Source: Armatimonadetes bacterium Uphvl-Ar1
Lineage (GTDB): Bacteria; Armatimonadota; Fimbriimonadia; Fimbriimonadales; Fimbriimonadaceae
DNA length: 64,000 nt
Reading direction: 5' to 3'
NCBI GenBank assembly: GCA_002162075.1
Contig: CP021423.1
Span: forward strand, 2,294,001-2,358,000
The notes under the pieces were generated by a model. It was not told the DNA's origin, made no database searches, and was given only the letters and a program-made list of their open reading frames with translations. Positions 54,863-62,718 of this stretch are shown here, piece after piece. The position numbers were made by a program, and so were the translations under genes. The stretch's first letter is position 1. Each line of letters starts with the position of its first letter.

Positions 54863-55992
54863 CCCCCAACCGCTGCCGACCAACCCACCTCGTCCGTCCC
54901 TCGGTACCGACTCGTCGCAACCGAAGCCCCCCGAACCCGTTTCCCTGCAAGCCAACCCGCGACATGCTCCCCAACCCGCCTCGCAAACTCCACCGGCACC
55001 GCGTTCCCCACCTGCCGATACTGATCCGCCACCTTCCCACACACAACCCAGTCATCCGGAAAAGTCTGAATCCTCATATACTCCTGAACACTCAAAGGGC
55101 GCAGCTCTTCGGGATGCCCCAAAAGCGTTGCCGGCATATTCGGCAACGTCAGTAGAGTCGGCGATGGCTTATCCCATGCCAATCGTCGCAAGAATCCTGT
55201 GCGCCCACCACCACTCAAAAACGCCCCTCCCATCGCCGCTTCCGCCATTTCGGGTGCGAGCGCGCGCCAATTTTCCCCCGGCCCAACGAACGGAAGAAAC
55301 GGCACTACCCGACTTCGAAGCGGCACAAATTCATGCTGATCCGCAAGTCCCGCCAGAGCCTCGCGCAGAGTCACAACTCCTGGAACCGTCGGCACAGGCG
55401 GCATCACCCGACCATCCCGCTCCGCTACAATCACCAACCGTTCCCGCACCTGAGGCACTCCATACAAACTCGTGTCATAAAGTCGAAAACTGACTCCGTA
55501 CCCTGCCCGTTCAAATCGCCCCAAAATCTCCTTCAACGCCCCACCCCGCTCCTCCGCATCACTCAAAGATGGGAAGCCCGCCCCCCTTTCTTCATGCGGA
55601 CGGTGAACAAGCGGCGCACTGAGCAACCCCCGAACGTTCTCAATCAGCACCACCCGGGGACGCAAATCTAACGCCAACTCTACAAAGTGCAAAAACACAT
55701 TCCCCCGCTCGTCGTTCAATCCTTGCCGTTTCCCCGCCGTCGAAAACGCCTGGCAGGGCGGACCCCCCACCACCGCATCCAGCTCACCCACGCCAATTCC
55801 CAGTTCTTGACAAACTCGGAAAGCCGAAAGCTCCCGAACATCCCCCTCAAACAACCGTAACCCTGGACGATTCGCTCGAATCGTCGCGCATGCTTGTTTG
55901 TCAATCTCGCTCACGCCCACGCACTGCCAACCAGCCCGCTCTAAGCCCAAGTCGAGTCCGAGTGCCCCCGAAAAGAGGCTCAGGTATCTCAT
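54859..55992 (-). CDS. DNA (cytosine-5) methyltransferase
   Basis: A 377-residue m5C methyltransferase with the ordered motifs: I LFSGALGLDLGLERAG, IV GGPPCQAFSTAGKRQG (catalytic Cys), VI LIENVRG, VIII VRERLVIVAER, a target-recognition region (about 225-290), IX RRLAWDKPSPTLLTLP and X YRQVGNAVP. No restriction endonuclease gene is adjacent, so it may be an orphan regulatory enzyme or a remnant of a restriction system. The minus-strand coding is G- and GC-rich, as in other minus genes here. Recognition site unknown. Confidence 0.92.
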   Translation of the reverse strand: MRYLSLFSGALGLDLGLERAGWQCVGVSEIDKQACATIRANRPGLRLFEGDVRELSAFRVCQELGIGVGELDAVVGGPPCQAFSTAGKRQGLNDERGNVFLHFVELALDLRPRVVLIENVRGLLSAPLVHRPHEERGAGFPSLSDAEERGGALKEILGRFERAGYGVSFRLYDTSLYGVPQVRERLVIVAERDGRVMPPVPTVPGVVTLREALAGLADQHEFVPLRSRVVPFLPFVGPGENWRALAPEMAEAAMGGAFLSGGGRTGFLRRLAWDKPSPTLLTLPNMPATLLGHPEELRPLSVQEYMRIQTFPDDWVVCGKVADQYRQVGNAVPVEFARRVGEHVAGWLAGKRVRGASVATSRYRGTDEVGWSAAVGG

Positions 55993-56150
55993 CCGTGATC
56001 CAAGTTCAAACCCGCCATCCTAGCGGGGAAACAGCCCAATCGCCGTTACCTCCATAGTTTTCCACATCCCTCATTAAAATTGCTAGCCCCGCAAGATATC
56101 TGCAATGACATATAGCGATCCGGCGCACTTTGACCGCCATGAGCGGGTTC

Positions 56151-56186
56151 ACCCCTCCCCAGATGGGGAGGGGAAGGGGTGGGGTG
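56151..56186 (+). repeat. Palindromic G-rich repeat, intergenic
   Basis: ACCCCTCCCC, AGAT loop, GGGGAGGGGAAGGGGTGGGG and TGA. Four runs of four Gs. It lies in the 270-base divergent gap between the methyltransferase and ftsY, where nothing else was recognised. Confidence 0.88.
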
Positions 56187-56262
56187 AAAGGCGAAACTAG
56201 CTAAACACCAGATTCGACTAACACCAAGACCACCCGCTCTACCCTGCCATACTCAAAACAAG

Positions 56263-57132
56263 ATGTTTAAGGGATTCATGAACAACGTCGACCGACTCCT
56301 CGGGCGCGGCGTCATTGATGAAGACCTCTACGAAGAACTCGAGGAAGCCCTCCTCGCCGCCGATACCAGCATCACCACCACAACCGAAATCCTCAACGAG
56401 CTCCGCCAATCTGTCCGCGAAGAAAAAGTCAAAACCCCCGAAGCCATTAAAGAACGACTCAAAGAGTCAATTCGCGCCCGATTCTCCCAACCCGGAGAAT
56501 CTCTCCTCTTCCGCAATTTCCCTCCCTGCGTCTATCTCTTTGTCGGGGTAAATGGTGTCGGCAAAACCACGTCCATCGGCAAACTCGCCACTCGCCTCAC
56601 CAAAGAGGGCCGAAAAGTCATCCTCGCAACCGGCGATACATTTCGCGCCGCCGCCATCGAACAACTCGAAATCTGGGCTGAGCGATCCGGAGCCGATATT
56701 GTCAAGGGCCAACCCGGATCTGATCCCGCTGCCGTCATTTTTGATGCCATCCAAGCCGCAAAAGCCCGGGGTGCCGACTACGTCCTCGCCGATACCGCCG
56801 GTCGCCAGCACAATAAAGCCAACCTGATGAACGAACTGGCCAAAATCGCAAAAGTCGTCGAAAAAGGCATTGGACGCAAAGCCGACGAAACCCTCCTTGT
56901 CCTGGATGCCAATACAGGCCAAAACGCCATCCGTCAAGCTGAGGAATTCTCTGCCGCAACGGGTGTCACCGGCCTCGTTCTCACTAAGCTCGATGGCACC
57001 GCTCGAGGTGGCGCCCTCATCGGCATTTATGATAAATTCGGAATCCCGATCAAGCTCATCGGTGTCGGCGAAAAAGCCGAAGACCTCCAGGATTTCAACC
57101 CGGAGGCCTTCGCCAACAACATGTTTAATTAG
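56263..57132 (+). CDS. ftsY: Signal recognition particle receptor FtsY
   Basis: SRP receptor GTPase of 289 residues consisting of the NG domains only, with no acidic membrane A domain. Features: N-domain helices ([19 protein letters not shown]), P-loop [67 protein letters not shown] and the C-terminal [22 protein letters not shown]. It docks ribosome-SRP complexes at the membrane. Its stop overlaps that of the convergent DUF1232 gene by four bases. Confidence 0.96.
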   Translation: MFKGFMNNVDRLLGRGVIDEDLYEELEEALLAADTSITTTTEILNELRQSVREEKVKTPEAIKERLKESIRARFSQPGESLLFRNFPPCVYLFVGVNGVGKTTSIGKLATRLTKEGRKVILATGDTFRAAAIEQLEIWAERSGADIVKGQPGSDPAAVIFDAIQAAKARGADYVLADTAGRQHNKANLMNELAKIAKVVEKGIGRKADETLLVLDANTGQNAIRQAEEFSAATGVTGLVLTKLDGTARGGALIGIYDKFGIPIKLIGVGEKAEDLQDFNPEAFANNMFN

Positions 57133-57404
57133 TAGCTGTTTGGAATCTGCGGCTCACGCGCCACCACATCAACAACCTGCGGCTTCGCTCCTTGCGTGCG
57201 CATCGCTCGCTTATGCTTCATAAAGCCAAGCACCGCAAATGCCAAGAACATCGGCACCGCAACCGCATCGTCAACCCAACCCAACAAGATGATCACATCC
57301 GGGATCAAGTCAATTGGTGAAGCCCCATAAACCACCGCCGCCAGGATATTCAATATCCCCGCCCACGGAATGGTTGACTTCGCTACTGCTGGAATTTTTT
57401 CCAT
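57129..57404 (-). CDS. DUF1232 (YkvA-like) membrane protein
   Basis: A 91-residue protein with two hydrophobic segments flanking the family motif YGASPIDLIPDVIILLGWVDDAVAVPMF, and a basic polar C-terminus. The SPIDLIPD...GWxDD signature defines DUF1232. Function unknown. GGA lies six bases upstream of the ATG. Confidence 0.88.
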   Translation of the reverse strand: MEKIPAVAKSTIPWAGILNILAAVVYGASPIDLIPDVIILLGWVDDAVAVPMFLAFAVLGFMKHKRAMRTQGAKPQVVDVVAREPQIPNSY

Positions 57405-57469
57405 CGTTATCCGTTTGACGACAAATGAAGTCCGGGGGTTGAGATCAACTAGGACCCTACTAATGCCTC

Positions 57470-57490
57470 ATCCCGGACTTGATCCGGGAT
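57470..57490. repeat. Palindrome of a type common in alphaproteobacterial genomes
   Basis: ATCCCGGA-CTTGA-TCCGGGAT, an eight-base-pair stem. It lies in the short gap between the tyrS end and the DUF1232 start. The CCCGGACTTGATCCGGG core is familiar from dispersed repeats of Rhizobiales and related groups. It lacks a T tract, so it is not an obvious terminator. Confidence 0.5.
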
Positions 57491-57538
57491 CCATATCTGA
57501 TTCTAAATTTGACCCTAATTGTCTGCAAAAATGAATTC

Positions 57539-58753
57539 CTATTTCACGACCAATTTCACAAACAGCTTCTTCCCAACCCGAAGAATTTTCCCGTCCAGTT
57601 CTGCCGCCCCAAAAGAGGCAGCCAAATCAGCCACTCTCTCACCATCCAACGAAACCGCTCCCGCCTGAATCAGCTTCTTCGCTGACCCGCGTGAATCCGC
57701 CCCGCCCACCAGAGTCACCAAGTAAGCCACCGGTAAACCTCCACCGAATCCGCCACCCGAAAACGCCTCCCGATCAATCACAAACTCCGGCGCATCCGTC
57801 ACCTGCTTTTTCTGACTAAACGTCTCCACAAAGAACTGCTCCGCCGCATTCGCATCCTCGACCGAATGGTAGAGAGCAACAATCTCTTTGGCCAAACGCA
57901 CCTTGGCATCGCGGGGATTTTTCCCCGGTTCAACCATTGCCCGCGCTTCATCCATCGGCACATCCGTACAAAGCTCAAACCAATTCAAAATCAACTCATC
58001 CGGAATCGACATCGTTTTTCCAAACATATCATTCGGTGTATCCACAACGCTCACATAATTCCCCAAACTCTGCGACATCTTCTCCTTACCATCTGTCCCC
58101 ACTAAAAGCGGTGACAGAATCACCACCTGCGGATCAAGACCGTACTGCTCCATCAAAGTCCGCCCCACCAAATTGTTGAACATCTGGTCATTTCCCCCAA
58201 GCTCGACGTCTGCCTTGAGTTCAACTGAGTCCATCCCCTGACACAACGGATACAAAATTTCGTGCATCGCAATCGGCTGGTGCGCTTCCCACCGTTTGGT
58301 GAAATCATCTCGTTCCATGATCCTTGCAACCGTGTATCGGGAGCAGAGCCGAATCACATCCTCAAAACTCATTTTCCCCAGCCAATCCTTGTTGTAATAA
58401 ATCTCCGTGAGTTCAGGATCAAGAATCTTGTAAATCTGGCTTGAAACCGCATCCACGTTCGCCTGAACTTCCTCCCGGGTCAACTGTTTGCGGGTCTTAC
58501 TCTTCCCGCTTGGGTCACCAATCATCGCCGTAAAGTCCCCGATGATCAAACACGCCGTATGCCCCAACTTCTGAAAATCCCGGAGCTTTCGCAAAACCAC
58601 GCCCCATCCGAGCGTCACATGCGCCGCCGTCGGGTCAACCCCCAGCTTCACCCGGAGCTTCTTTCCGCTCGCCAATTTTGTCCGCAGATCATCCTCGCCA
58701 TAGATATCCGTCGTCCCCCGGCGCAATATCGCAATCTGCTCGTCAATCGTCAT
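57539..58753 (-). CDS. tyrS: Tyrosyl-tRNA synthetase
   Basis: Class I enzyme of 404 residues, TyrZ-like. It has LRVKLGVDPTAAHVTLGWGVVLRKLRDFQKLGH, IGDFTAMIGDPSGKSKTR, HEILYPLCQGMDSVELKADVELGGNDQMFN, the KMSKS loop as KEKMSQSLGNYVSV and a C-terminal S4-like domain (KKLIQAGAVSLDGERV...GKILRVGKKLFVKLV). The HIGH motif reads TLGW, so both histidines are substituted. The length and remaining motifs are normal and the frame is intact. It is preceded by two DUF1800 genes in the same direction. Confidence 0.95.
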   Translation of the reverse strand: MTIDEQIAILRRGTTDIYGEDDLRTKLASGKKLRVKLGVDPTAAHVTLGWGVVLRKLRDFQKLGHTACLIIGDFTAMIGDPSGKSKTRKQLTREEVQANVDAVSSQIYKILDPELTEIYYNKDWLGKMSFEDVIRLCSRYTVARIMERDDFTKRWEAHQPIAMHEILYPLCQGMDSVELKADVELGGNDQMFNNLVGRTLMEQYGLDPQVVILSPLLVGTDGKEKMSQSLGNYVSVVDTPNDMFGKTMSIPDELILNWFELCTDVPMDEARAMVEPGKNPRDAKVRLAKEIVALYHSVEDANAAEQFFVETFSQKKQVTDAPEFVIDREAFSGGGFGGGLPVAYLVTLVGGADSRGSAKKLIQAGAVSLDGERVADLAASFGAAELDGKILRVGKKLFVKLVVK

Positions 58754-58796
58754 CAGAAAGCCAAGTCTACCGCCCCAAAATGAACCTGAGTCAGAC

Positions 58797-60239
58797 TCAC
58801 ATAAACTGGAATTCAGGGGTCGCAGAAATAAGTTTGCTCACCGCACCGCAAGTCGTGTTCGCATTCCGCTGAGTCACTCGACCGCCGCTCACTTTCCTCG
58901 CCGCCGCGGTGAGTTGCTCGACTTTTTCAGCCGGAAGTTGACAATCCAATGCCTTGACTAGATTCTGAACCAAGCTCTCTGGTCGTCCATCTGCACCAAA
59001 AGTCGTGAAGTTCGGCAAAGCCCGGGCATATCGAGTGAACAACTCTTCCCCATAGTCCATACGTGCAACCATGGTCGAAGTGGAAATCCATTCAACTCCA
59101 TAACCCCAACCCGCAACGTCCGGCGGAAACATCAAGTCCATCCCCATGATCGAAGTCGCTCGGCGAATCTCAAAACCCGCCACCACGATCCCTCTCCGCT
59201 TCCGCTCAGTTTCTTCCCCATTCGCGGAGACATCACCCGCCGCTTCAAAAGCCCGGATCATTGCGGCCCCCATTCCAATCTCGCGCGCCATCGGAATCGT
59301 GAAATCATACGGATTCTTGAGAATTGTCCGCCGCACCCGCTCGGCTTTGAATTCATCCGAAAGCATGATCGCCTTCACCAATTCCTTGACATTCAAATTG
59401 CTCTTACGAAAGATTTGGGCAAACTTTTCAATCGTCGCTTTACTCGGGTTTGGCTCTACAAACCATTTGAGCATCTTTTCCGTCAGGTATTGCGCCGTTC
59501 GCGGATTGGAAACCAACATCCCGACAACATCCTCACCCGACCATTCCCCACTATTGCCAAAAATAACCTTAGTGCCATCGTCGTGTTTCGGCGCATCCAA
59601 ATAGAACTCCGTCTGCGGTCCAGGAACTTGCTGGCGAGTTGGCACCAAACGATTCCCTCTTCGCTGAGCATATGTCCAACCCGTGAACGAACGCGCTGCT
59701 TCCTGAATATCTTTCTCCGTATAGTTCCCCACCCCCAGAGTAAATAACTCCATAATCTCCCGCGCAAAATTCTCATTAGCTTTCCCCTTAACATTCTCGA
59801 TATTGTCCAGCCAATAGAGCATCGCCGGATCTTTGCTGACCGCCATCAAAAGTTCACCAAAATAACCCAACCCCTGATCACGCAACAAGTGTAAATGCCG
59901 CAGCATCGTCGATCCATTGCTCACTTTCTGCGCACTGGTCGCAAAGTGATCATGCCAAAACATCGCCATCTTATAAACAAGCGGCCGGTTGGTCACAAGC
60001 TGTTCGGCGTACCAAACCGCCTGAGCCCGTTGCGGCGCCCCAACTACGTTTCCATCGTTGTTCTGCAAAAATTCAATTCCAAAAGTAACCGGCTCGTCGT
60101 GATCCGCGCTCTTTAACAGCCGATCAACTGCTTTCTCATATCCTCCCCGTCCGTAAAACTCAACCTCTGCTTCGCTCGCCCCCAGACCAAACCGGCGAAG
60201 CAAGTGCTTCACTAACTCCACTTCTTCCCGTGATTGCAT
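58797..60239 (-). CDS. DUF1800 family protein
   Basis: A 480-residue protein with the DUF1800 hallmarks: HLLRRFGLGASEAEVEFYGRGG near the start, MAMFWHDHFATSAQKVSNGSTML, MLYWLDNIENVKGKANENFAREIMELFTLGVGNYTEKDIQEAARSFTGW, and PPDVAGWGYGVEWISTSTM. Members are secreted or cytoplasmic proteins of unknown function usually paired with DUF1501. ATG at 60239 is preferred, with AAGGAGGAG upstream; a frame from 60272 is longer. It is a paralogue of the gene directly upstream. Confidence 0.88.
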   Translation of the reverse strand: MQSREEVELVKHLLRRFGLGASEAEVEFYGRGGYEKAVDRLLKSADHDEPVTFGIEFLQNNDGNVVGAPQRAQAVWYAEQLVTNRPLVYKMAMFWHDHFATSAQKVSNGSTMLRHLHLLRDQGLGYFGELLMAVSKDPAMLYWLDNIENVKGKANENFAREIMELFTLGVGNYTEKDIQEAARSFTGWTYAQRRGNRLVPTRQQVPGPQTEFYLDAPKHDDGTKVIFGNSGEWSGEDVVGMLVSNPRTAQYLTEKMLKWFVEPNPSKATIEKFAQIFRKSNLNVKELVKAIMLSDEFKAERVRRTILKNPYDFTIPMAREIGMGAAMIRAFEAAGDVSANGEETERKRRGIVVAGFEIRRATSIMGMDLMFPPDVAGWGYGVEWISTSTMVARMDYGEELFTRYARALPNFTTFGADGRPESLVQNLVKALDCQLPAEKVEQLTAAARKVSGGRVTQRNANTTCGAVSKLISATPEFQFM

Positions 60240-60286
60240 AAAAATCATCTCCTCCTTCTGAATTGACGGCAAACTTTCAGAATTGT

Positions 60287-61723
60287 TTACATAAATTGAA
60301 ACTCTGGCGTACTAAATAACAACTTGGCGACCTCAACCGCAACCTGAGACCCGTTTGTTCGAGAAACTCGACCTCCGTTCAAGATGCGGTCGGCTCCCGC
60401 CACTAAAGTGTCAACTTTCTCTTGCGGCAATCGCGCATCAAACACGCTCAACATCTTGGAAACCACTTCCCGACTCGTCGCTCCAATTGGAGCAATAACC
60501 GGAACCGTCACGAGCGATGTTCCTCTCCCCCCAAATACCTTTTCGCTCCATTTGATCCGCTCCACCATCGTCGCCGTACTCACCCACTGCAATTGGGTCG
60601 GCCATCCTGCAACGTCTGGCGGAAGGAGTAAGGCCATCCCCATCGCTTCGGTCGATTTATGTGTTTCCCGAGCAACCAGCAACCGCGCTCGAGTCGTAAT
60701 CCCCGAAGTATGCGTGTAATCCTTGATCGCCGGAGCCAAAGACGCCCCCACCCCTAACTGACGCATCGTAGGAATACAAAAATCAATCGGATTCTTGACA
60801 ATCGTCCGCTCTGCTTTAGATGAGTAGAACTCCTCGTCCATCATAATCCCACGAAGAGCAACTTTTATATCCAATCCACTCCTCAAAAATGCCGTTGCAT
60901 GCTTTTCAATCAGGGATTTCTCCGGTTTAGCATAAGCAAAAAACTCCCACATTTTCTCCGTCAAATAGAATGCCGTCCGCGACATCCCACAGAGCTCTTT
61001 GATAATCCCATCTCCATTCCAATTCGCCTTTTTCCCAAAGAAAGTCTTCTCCTCGTTGTCGTGGCTCCGCTCGTCAAGAACATAAACCGAATTCAACCGA
61101 GGAACTTGTCCCCGATTCGGGAGCACTCGACTATTGGTATTGAACTGAAACCCATAACTCCAACCCGTAAAAGCTCTCGCTGCTTCCTGAATGTCCTCTT
61201 CCGTATAGTGGTCAACGCCCAAAGTAAAGAGTTCCATCACTTCCCGCGCAAAGTTCTCGTTAGCACGCCCCCTGACATTCTCAATATTGTCCAACCAATA
61301 CAGCATCGCCGGATCTTTACTGACCGAAAGGAGCAAATCTTCAAATTTCCCCAATGCCCCCTCCCACAATGTATTCCAGTGCTTATACATCGCCGGGCCA
61401 TTGCTCACTTTCTCACTACTGGTCGCAAAGTGATCGTGCCAAAAAACCGTCATCTTCGCTTGAAGAGGACGATTCGTCGTTAAAAGCCAAGCATAAAGCA
61501 TCGTCTGGGTTTGAATAGGATTCGGTGGCATGCGCCCCTCTTGATCCTTCAAAAACTCCTCCGTATATCTAACCGGCTCGTCAATCGATTCACATGCCAA
61601 TAACCGGTCAACAGCATTTCGCCACCCACCGGCGCCGTAATACTCAACCTCGGCCTCACTAGCCCCCAAACCAAATCTACGCAACAAATGAGCTGTGCGG
61701 TCGCGATCACTGATTAATGCCAT
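60287..61723 (-). CDS. DUF1800 family protein
   Basis: A 478-residue paralogue of the preceding entry, sharing HLLRRFGLGASEAEVEYYGAGGW, MTVFWHDHFATSSEKVSNGPAMYK, MLYWLDNIENVRGRANENFAREVMELFTLGVDHYTEEDIQEAARAFTGW and PPDVAGWPTQLQWVSTATM. The two genes lie in tandem, 47 bases apart, and clearly arose by duplication. The start is uncertain (ATG at 61723 without a clear ribosome site). The DUF1501 partner usual for this family is not in the window. Confidence 0.88.
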   Translation of the reverse strand: MALISDRDRTAHLLRRFGLGASEAEVEYYGAGGWRNAVDRLLACESIDEPVRYTEEFLKDQEGRMPPNPIQTQTMLYAWLLTTNRPLQAKMTVFWHDHFATSSEKVSNGPAMYKHWNTLWEGALGKFEDLLLSVSKDPAMLYWLDNIENVRGRANENFAREVMELFTLGVDHYTEEDIQEAARAFTGWSYGFQFNTNSRVLPNRGQVPRLNSVYVLDERSHDNEEKTFFGKKANWNGDGIIKELCGMSRTAFYLTEKMWEFFAYAKPEKSLIEKHATAFLRSGLDIKVALRGIMMDEEFYSSKAERTIVKNPIDFCIPTMRQLGVGASLAPAIKDYTHTSGITTRARLLVARETHKSTEAMGMALLLPPDVAGWPTQLQWVSTATMVERIKWSEKVFGGRGTSLVTVPVIAPIGATSREVVSKMLSVFDARLPQEKVDTLVAGADRILNGGRVSRTNGSQVAVEVAKLLFSTPEFQFM

Positions 61724-61773
61724 GCCACGCAAGAACGCAATTTCGAGCCGCAATGTTCAACCACAAAATAAAA

Positions 61774-61804
61774 GCTGGTCAATTTCACAAAGAAATTGAC
61801 CAGC
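61774..61804 (-). terminator. Terminator after the small unknown gene
   Basis: A 13-base-pair stem (GCTGGTCAATTTC and complement, five-base loop) is followed on the minus strand by TTTTATTTTG. It ends the transcript of the gene 61834-62028 before the DUF1800 pair. Confidence 0.85.
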
Positions 61805-61833
61805 ACAATGAAATTCTTCAGCCAATCAGTCGC

Positions 61834-62028
61834 TTAGACTTCAGGCACATCCATCGACTTGAAAGTCGCTTCATTCACAAATTTGAACAAAGTGCTTCCG
61901 TTGTAAGTCGCCTTGAGAGCGTAGCGCACCTGCTCGCCGTTCTTTGTCTTGCGAATCATTTTGGTCTTGCGGATGTCCCCTTCCGGAACGTCAACGTGAG
62001 ATCGGGTTTTCAGATCGTAGAATTGCAT
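61834..62028 (-). CDS. Small basic protein of unknown function (DUF5679-like without cysteines)
   Basis: A 64-residue protein, MQFYDLKTRSHVDVPEGDIRKTKMIRKTKNGEQVRYALKATYNGSTLFKFV and a short tail. GGAAGGAAG directly precedes the ATG, and a strong terminator follows, so it is probably a well-expressed monocistronic gene. The layout (Y.LKTR...V....I...KNG..YA.K......LFK.V) recalls DUF5679 zinc ribbons with their cysteines replaced; this is a guess. The longer frame to 62091 is unlikely. Confidence 0.65.
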   Translation of the reverse strand: MQFYDLKTRSHVDVPEGDIRKTKMIRKTKNGEQVRYALKATYNGSTLFKFVNEATFKSMDVPEV

Positions 62029-62237
62029 TTCTTCCTTCCAAACCAATTTTTGAACTTGGGTTGTTTCTCTTCGGACGAAAAATTGAATCAAAGCGATTCG
62101 GCATTTTTCAGCCCAAAGTGAGCGTAGTTTGAACTAAGGTGAACCTAACGTGCAAGACATAAACCAAAAAAAAGCCCGGAATCATCAAAATTCCCCGAAA
62201 AACGTTCAAAATTAGCCTAATTCCGCCCTGAATTCCC

Positions 62238-62672
62238 ATGAATCACGACTTCATTGACCGAATAAAAGCCTCTGGTCTCCGGCTCACCCAGCCCAGAATC
62301 GACATCATCAATGCCCTCAAACTCATTGACCGACCAATTGGTGTCTACCAACTTCACGAAAAAATGACGTCCTCCGGGTCAAAAGTCAACGTCGTCAGCA
62401 TCTATCGCACCCTCGCTGCGTTCCAAGAACTCGGCATTGTCCATTACATCCCCAGCCAGCAAGGATTCATGTTGTGCACTGCCACTTGCCAGGACGACCA
62501 ACAGACCGAACACCTCGTCTGCGACGAATGTGGGAGCGTGACTGAGCTGCCCATGCCCACTTGCGCAACCAATGACCTCCAAGAGCAAGCTGACGCCCGT
62601 GGATTCCACACACGCCGCATCCGGGTTGAAGTCGCCGGAACCTGTCAAGATTGCACCACTGCAAAAAATTAA
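62238..62672 (+). CDS. Fur-family transcriptional regulator
   Basis: A 144-residue metal-dependent repressor: winged-helix DNA-binding domain (LRLTQPRIDIINALKLIDRPIGVYQLHEKM, VNVVSIYRTLAAFQELGIVH) and a dimerisation domain with two CxxC pairs, CDEC and CQDC, for structural zinc. The usual His-rich HHH segment of iron Fur is reduced to TEHLVCDECG, so the sensed metal (Fe, Zn or peroxide via PerR-type chemistry) cannot be assigned. The gene stands alone; no clear Fur box was recognised in the AT-rich 209-base upstream gap. Confidence 0.92.
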   Translation: MNHDFIDRIKASGLRLTQPRIDIINALKLIDRPIGVYQLHEKMTSSGSKVNVVSIYRTLAAFQELGIVHYIPSQQGFMLCTATCQDDQQTEHLVCDECGSVTELPMPTCATNDLQEQADARGFHTRRIRVEVAGTCQDCTTAKN

Positions 62673-62694
62673 GGGCCGGGGAAAACCCCGGCCC
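62673..62694. terminator. Terminator between convergent genes
   Basis: GGGCCGGGG-AAAA-CCCCGGCCC, a perfect nine-base-pair stem. On the minus strand TTAATTTTTTG follows, so it terminates the htrA transcript; it may also act on the plus strand. Confidence 0.8.
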
Positions 62695-62718
62695 CTAGAC
62701 CGCAAGCACAAAATCGAA

